A stretch of DNA of 8,298 nucleotides. Origin: Anaerolineales bacterium (lineage in GTDB: Bacteria > Chloroflexota > Anaerolineae > Anaerolineales > DRMV01). Below, piece after piece: positions 5,935 to 8,298 of the stretch; within the stretch, counting starts at the first letter, position 1, and every line of letters begins with the position of its first letter. Position numbers and translations under genes: made by a program. The stretch covers positions 1 through 8,298 of the forward strand of contig JALXBY010000043.1 of NCBI GenBank assembly GCA_026991215.1, read 5' to 3'. The notes under the pieces were generated by a model. The model was not told the origin of the DNA, searched no databases, and worked only from the letters and a program-made list of their open reading frames with translations.

Positions 5935-6401
5935 ACGTGTGGCCCCCGGAAGGTGCGAGGGCGTCCTCTCAATCTGCTTCCAAAAGATGCAGCACCTGGT
6001 GTGGCGGGAGGATGGGTATTTGCCGAAATTCCCCCGAGGCGCAGTAAATGTTGGTCACCAGTTACGATGACGTCTGCTTGGCCTGCTATCGCGGTGGCCA
6101 GCACTTTTTCGTCTTCGGGGTCCTCGGGGAGCGTTCCCTGCACCTGGGTTGGGTTGCCGGAAACCCAGAAGACTTCGTGGTGAAGCAGGATCAAGAGGTC
6201 AAGAATATCGTGTTCACGAAGACCGTATTTCTCCCGGATTTTCGGATACTGAAGGACACGGACGATTTCCGTGGCTAACTCAGGAGACATGACCAAAACG
6301 AACTTCCCGGCCTTCCATGCATCCAAAATACGGGCCGGCGCGCCCAGTGGGTTGAGCAAAGCACTGACGAACACGTTGGTATCAATCACGACCCTGAGCA
6401 T
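5931..6401 (-). CDS. PIN-family toxin (VapC-like RNase), frameshifted near the 3' end
   Basis: As written the frame gives 156 residues. The protein is a PIN-domain ribonuclease of the putative toxin-antitoxin PIN family. It opens with MLRVVIDTNVFVSALL (Asp7), then has SPELATEIVRVL with the acidic Glu, the acidic cluster PEDPEDEKVLATAIA, and ADVIVTGDQHLLRLG with the last Asp, so the metal-binding residues are present. After LLRLG the reading becomes unlike the family (GISANTHPPATPG). If one base is removed from the G5 run at 6031-6035, the frame continues EFRQIPILPPHQVLHLLEAD and stops at 5969, giving 143 residues, the usual length and ending of the family. The gene is therefore either a recent pseudogene, a homopolymer sequencing error, or a slippage site. 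The start at 6401 is chosen because MLRVVIDTN fits the family. It overlaps the antitoxin by 20 bases and its tail meets the end of aglG. Confidence 0.85.
   Translation of the reverse strand: MLRVVIDTNVFVSALLNPLGAPARILDAWKAGKFVLVMSPELATEIVRVLQYPKIREKYGLREHDILDLLILLHHEVFWVSGNPTQVQGTLPEDPEDEKVLATAIAGQADVIVTGDQHLLRLGGISANTHPPATPGAASFGSRLRGRPRTFRGPHV
6031..6035 (-). other. frameshift site in the PIN toxin gene (G5 run)
   Basis: On the coding strand the sequence reads CTC-GGGGG-AATTTCGG. Four Gs instead of five would join LLRLG to EFRQIPIL, the canonical PIN-family C-terminus, ending at the TGA at 5969-5971. The span 5969-6401 is 433 bases, one more than a multiple of three, which agrees with a single extra base. 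Confidence 0.85.
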
Positions 6402-6666
6402 GGGCCGTTCGGATGGCCTGGAGCGCGGCTTCAATATCCTTGCGCACTTCCTCTTCGGGAAGGCGAGGCGCCCTGGCCCTTATGCGGTCCAGGACCTGAA
6501 AACGGGCTTCACGTTCGGCCATCCAACGTTCATACAGGTCAATCGGAACAACGGCCACCATGGGCCTGCCGGCGCGCTCAATGATGATGATTTCCTTGGC
6601 GTAATAGACCCGGCCCAACAAATCCGCGAATTTGGCCCGTGCCTCACGGGCACCCATGCGCGTCAT
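6382..6666 (-). CDS. Phd/YefM-family antitoxin
   Basis: This 94-residue protein is the antitoxin partner of the PIN gene. The N-terminal region MGAREARAKFADLLGRVYYAKEIIIIERAGRPMVAVVPIDLYERW is the classic Phd/YefM DNA-binding and dimerisation fold. The acidic, helical C-terminus (about residues 65-94) would wrap the toxin. The start at 6666 is preceded by GGAGGT with a five-base gap; an open frame extends 27 codons further upstream, but into the promoter region and without a better site. An internal Met at residue 4 is an alternative start. Its stop lies 20 bases inside the toxin gene, a typical translation-coupled arrangement. It probably represses its own promoter in the 92-base gap shared with treT. 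Confidence in family is high; binding partner and site are inferred. Confidence 0.9.
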   Translation of the reverse strand: MTRMGAREARAKFADLLGRVYYAKEIIIIERAGRPMVAVVPIDLYERWMAEREARFQVLDRIRARAPRLPEEEVRKDIEAALQAIRTAHAQGRD

Positions 6667-6697
6667 GGTTGACCTCCATTCGTGCAGGTGCGGCTTT

Positions 6698-6723
6698 AGT
6701 ATACCGTTTTCCCGTGCGGGGAA
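6698..6723 (-). promoter_or_regulatory. possible antitoxin promoter and operator
   Basis: On the minus strand TATACT (6698-6703) makes a good -10 box about 30 bases before the antitoxin start, but no good -35 box is seen at 17-18 bases. Just upstream lies the perfect inverted repeat TTCCC-GTGCG-GGGAA (6709-6723), a plausible site for Phd/YefM autoregulation. The gap also has to hold the start of treT transcription on the other strand, for which no clear promoter is seen. Confidence 0.35.
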
Positions 6724-6758
6724 GCAGGCTTTTAGCAATATCTTCAAAGGAGTCCCCC

Positions 6759-8012
6759 ATGCTCCAGACCATTCCCACCCAGGCCAAACGGCTGGCCGAG
6801 TATCAAGGCATTGTTCCCGATGCGTTGTTGGAAGAAATTGAAACCCTGGCCCGCGGGCTTCGCGGCGCGCGGGTGGTGCACATCAACGCGACCGCGTTCG
6901 GTGGTGGCGTGGCCGAAATCCTCCAGTCCCTGGTCCCCCTGATGCAGGATGTGGGCCTGGAAGCCGCGTGGCAGGTCATCCACGGCGAAAACGAGTTCTT
7001 CCAGGTGACCAAAGCCTGTCACAACGGCTTGCAGGGCATGCGGCTGGACTTCACCCCCGAGATGCAGGCCATCTGGACGCGCTACAACCGAGAAAACGCG
7101 GCCCGCTTCGAAGGCGCCTACGATTTCGTAGTGGTCCACGACCCCCAGCCTGCAGGCCTGCGGCGCTTCACTGAAGGCCGGGGCGGACGGTTCTGGATCT
7201 GGCGTTGCCACATCGATACCTCCCATCCCCATCCGCCCTTTCGCGATTTCTTCCTGCCTTACGTCCAGGAATACGACGCGGCCATTTTCACCCTGCAGGA
7301 TTTCGTGTTCCCCGGACTCGCGGGGCCGCAAATCGCCATCATTCCCCCAACCATCGACCCCCTGGCGCCAAAAAATCAGCCCGTGCCCCCGGAAAAGGCC
7401 CGGACGACCATGGCCCGCTTTGGCGTGGACCCCGACCGGCCCCTGCTCCTTCAGGTGGCCCGCTTCGATCCCTGGAAGGACCCCCTGGGCGTCATAGACG
7501 CCTATCGCCTGGTAAAGCAGGAAGTACCCGACGTTCAACTGGCCCTGGTGGGGGTCATGGCCCATGACGACCCCGAAGGCTGGTTTTACCTGGACCGGGT
7601 CCTGCGCCATGCCGGGGAGGACTTTGACATCCACGTGTTGCACAATTTCCACGGCGTAGGCCCGCTGGAAGTGGCCGCGTTCCAGGCCCAGGCCGCGGTG
7701 GTGGTGCAGAAGTCCACGCGGGAGGGCTTTGGCCTCGCGGTGGCCGAAGCCCTGTGGAAGGCCAAACCCGTGGTCGGGGGCCGGGTCGGTGGCATTCCCC
7801 TGCAGGTGCTGGATGGGGAAACGGGCTACCTGGTGGATTCCATAGAGGAGGCCGCGGCGCGGATGTTGCATTTGCTCCGGCATCCTGAAGAAGCCCGCCG
7901 GCTGGGGCAGGCCGGCCGCGAGCACGTGCGCCGGCACTTCCTCCTCCCCCGCCTGCTCCGGGACTACTTACGGTTGTTCGCTGCGTTGACCGCAGGGGGT
8001 AGCGGGTTATGA
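6759..8012 (+). CDS. treT: trehalose synthase, GT4 glycosyltransferring type (TreT)
   Basis: This cytoplasmic 417-residue enzyme of glycosyltransferase family 4 interconverts NDP-glucose plus glucose with trehalose plus NDP; in several thermophiles it mainly works towards trehalose use or reversibly. The N-terminal half carries VVHINATAFGGGVAEILQSLVPLMQDVGL (39-67) and VVVHDPQPAGL (124-134), both typical of TreT. The C-terminal GT-B half has ARFDPWKDP with Arg235 and Lys240 and the E-x7-E motif EGFGLAVAE (322-330), which binds the nucleotide-sugar. The length matches the family. An open frame reaches 40 codons upstream, but the ATG at 6759 has AAAGGAG six bases before it and aligns with the family start. 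It is separated from the transporter operon only by the minus-strand toxin-antitoxin pair. The last residues (GGSGL) come from a sequence similar to the repeat units near aglE. Confidence 0.93.
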   Translation: MLQTIPTQAKRLAEYQGIVPDALLEEIETLARGLRGARVVHINATAFGGGVAEILQSLVPLMQDVGLEAAWQVIHGENEFFQVTKACHNGLQGMRLDFTPEMQAIWTRYNRENAARFEGAYDFVVVHDPQPAGLRRFTEGRGGRFWIWRCHIDTSHPHPPFRDFFLPYVQEYDAAIFTLQDFVFPGLAGPQIAIIPPTIDPLAPKNQPVPPEKARTTMARFGVDPDRPLLLQVARFDPWKDPLGVIDAYRLVKQEVPDVQLALVGVMAHDDPEGWFYLDRVLRHAGEDFDIHVLHNFHGVGPLEVAAFQAQAAVVVQKSTREGFGLAVAEALWKAKPVVGGRVGGIPLQVLDGETGYLVDSIEEAAARMLHLLRHPEEARRLGQAGREHVRRHFLLPRLLRDYLRLFAALTAGGSGL

Positions 8013-8039
8013 GGTAAGGGTCATCCTCCTGTACTTTCT

Positions 8040-8104
8040 CACGGAGGCACAGAGAACACAGAGGAAATTTGGACTTTTTCAACGGATACACTGTGGCCTC
8101 CGTG
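8040..8104. repeat. inverted repeat CACGGAGGCACAG / CTGTGGCCTCCGTG
   Basis: The arms at 8040-8052 and 8091-8104 pair over 13 bases with one bulged base, around a 38-base loop that contains CTTTTTC. The left arm continues as AGAACACAGAGG. I recall sequences of this CACGGAGGCACAGAGAACACAG type recurring in unrelated bacterial genomes. It may act as a processing or termination hairpin for treT, but it has no T-run after it. Confidence 0.65.
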
Positions 8105-8119
8105 TCTCAGTGTGCGCAT

Positions 8120-8221
8120 ATGCAGAATAAGAAAAACGCCTGGGCCACGCGAAACGTTGTGGCGACGGCATGCAATCTGGTTATATTAGGTCTGATCCTT
8201 TATCACATCTCCCTGGTATAG
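8120..8221 (+). other. small ORF encoding a possible one-helix membrane peptide (doubtful)
   Basis: ATG to TAG gives 33 residues: a polar start (MQNKKNAWATRN), then a hydrophobic stretch VVATACNLVILGLILYHISLV that could cross the membrane. There is no Shine-Dalgarno sequence before it, and the stop overlaps a TATAGT box. The opening W-x-T-R-x-V-V-x-T-A vaguely recalls the N-terminus of ECF-transporter S components, so it might be a gene remnant. This is weak and could be chance. Confidence 0.15.
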
Positions 8222-8265
8222 TGAGCATTCCCTTTGGTTGGTGTTCGTACAAACAAGGAGGAAGG

Positions 8266-8298
8266 ATGATGCACATCCAAAGCACCGAAGCCTGGGCC
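8266..8298 (+). CDS. start of an unidentified gene, cut by the window edge
   Basis: Only 11 codons are present (MMHIQSTEAWA if the first ATG is used). A very strong AAGGAGG (8255-8261) stands four bases before the ATG at 8266 and seven before the second ATG at 8269; the second has the better spacing. The purine-rich ribosome binding site makes a real gene likely. The peptide is too short to assign a family. It is on the same strand as treT, but the 250-base gap with repeats suggests separate transcription. Confidence 0.6.
   Translation, partial: MMHIQSTEAWA

Larger units (their letters stand above)
8013..8265 (+). other. intergenic region between treT and the next gene
   Basis: No convincing gene is seen. 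The stretch holds the inverted repeat at 8040-8104, a small ORF of 33 codons at 8120-8221, and weak promoter-like boxes. TATATT at 8182 has TTGTGG 19 bases upstream, and TATAGT at 8217-8222 has no good -35 box. The treT end (TAGCGGG at 8000-8006, then TTATGAG, GTAAGGG) resembles the heptads after aglE. No classic stem plus T-run terminator is present. Confidence 0.6.

Noticed and set aside
5935..5968. Terminator between aglG and the PIN gene
   Set aside because: Only a 4-bp stem (GAGG-GCGT-CCTC) with no T-run is present; too weak to call.
6669..6702. Plus-strand promoter for treT (TTGACC ... TAGTAT)
   Set aside because: The spacing between the boxes is 22 bases, too long for sigma70, and TTGACC overlaps the antitoxin ribosome binding site.
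6639..6758. 40-codon N-terminal extension of TreT
   Set aside because: It overlaps the antitoxin start and lacks family similarity; the AAAGGAG site fixes the start at 6759.

Overview
The window is GC-rich bacterial DNA. It reads best as a member of the Chloroflexota (probably Anaerolineae), from three signs: the binding-protein linker built of repeated VVVTQEVVK units, the tandem Uma2 genes, and the heptad repeats of the TAGCGGA/TCAGCGG type between genes. This assignment is inference; no marker gene is present.

Layout. A tRNA-Pro(GGG) gene lies on the minus strand at the left edge, with its own promoter. From about 247 to 5934 the plus strand carries an alpha-glucoside uptake operon. In order it holds a LacI-family regulator, a lipoprotein sugar-binding protein (AglE type), inner-membrane permease 1 (AglF type), two near-identical Uma2-family nuclease-like genes, and permease 2 (AglG type). 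A sigma70-like promoter followed by a perfect 16-bp palindrome in front of the regulator suggests the operon is autoregulated. No transport ATPase is encoded here, so one must be supplied from elsewhere. A minus-strand toxin-antitoxin pair (Phd/YefM antitoxin, PIN toxin) follows. The toxin frame is shifted near its 3' end by one extra base in a G5 run. Next, on the plus strand, is a GT4 trehalose synthase (TreT) with a strong ribosome binding site. The last 290 bases hold an inverted repeat, a doubtful small ORF, and the first codons of an unidentified gene cut by the window edge.

How it fits together. The binding protein and two permeases would import an alpha-glucoside such as trehalose, maltose or sucrose. 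TreT reversibly interconverts trehalose with NDP-glucose plus glucose, so trehalose is the likeliest substrate or product of the locus, as in the trehalose/maltose cluster of Thermococcus litoralis. The LacI protein would sense the sugar. Two unrelated cassettes, the Uma2 pair and the toxin-antitoxin pair, appear to have entered this otherwise conventional sugar locus. The repeat at the aglE 3' end begins on the stop codon, and a weaker related sequence lies at the end of treT. The most unusual points are the Uma2 duplication with a sharply bounded divergent patch, the broken PIN gene, and the heptad repeat element.
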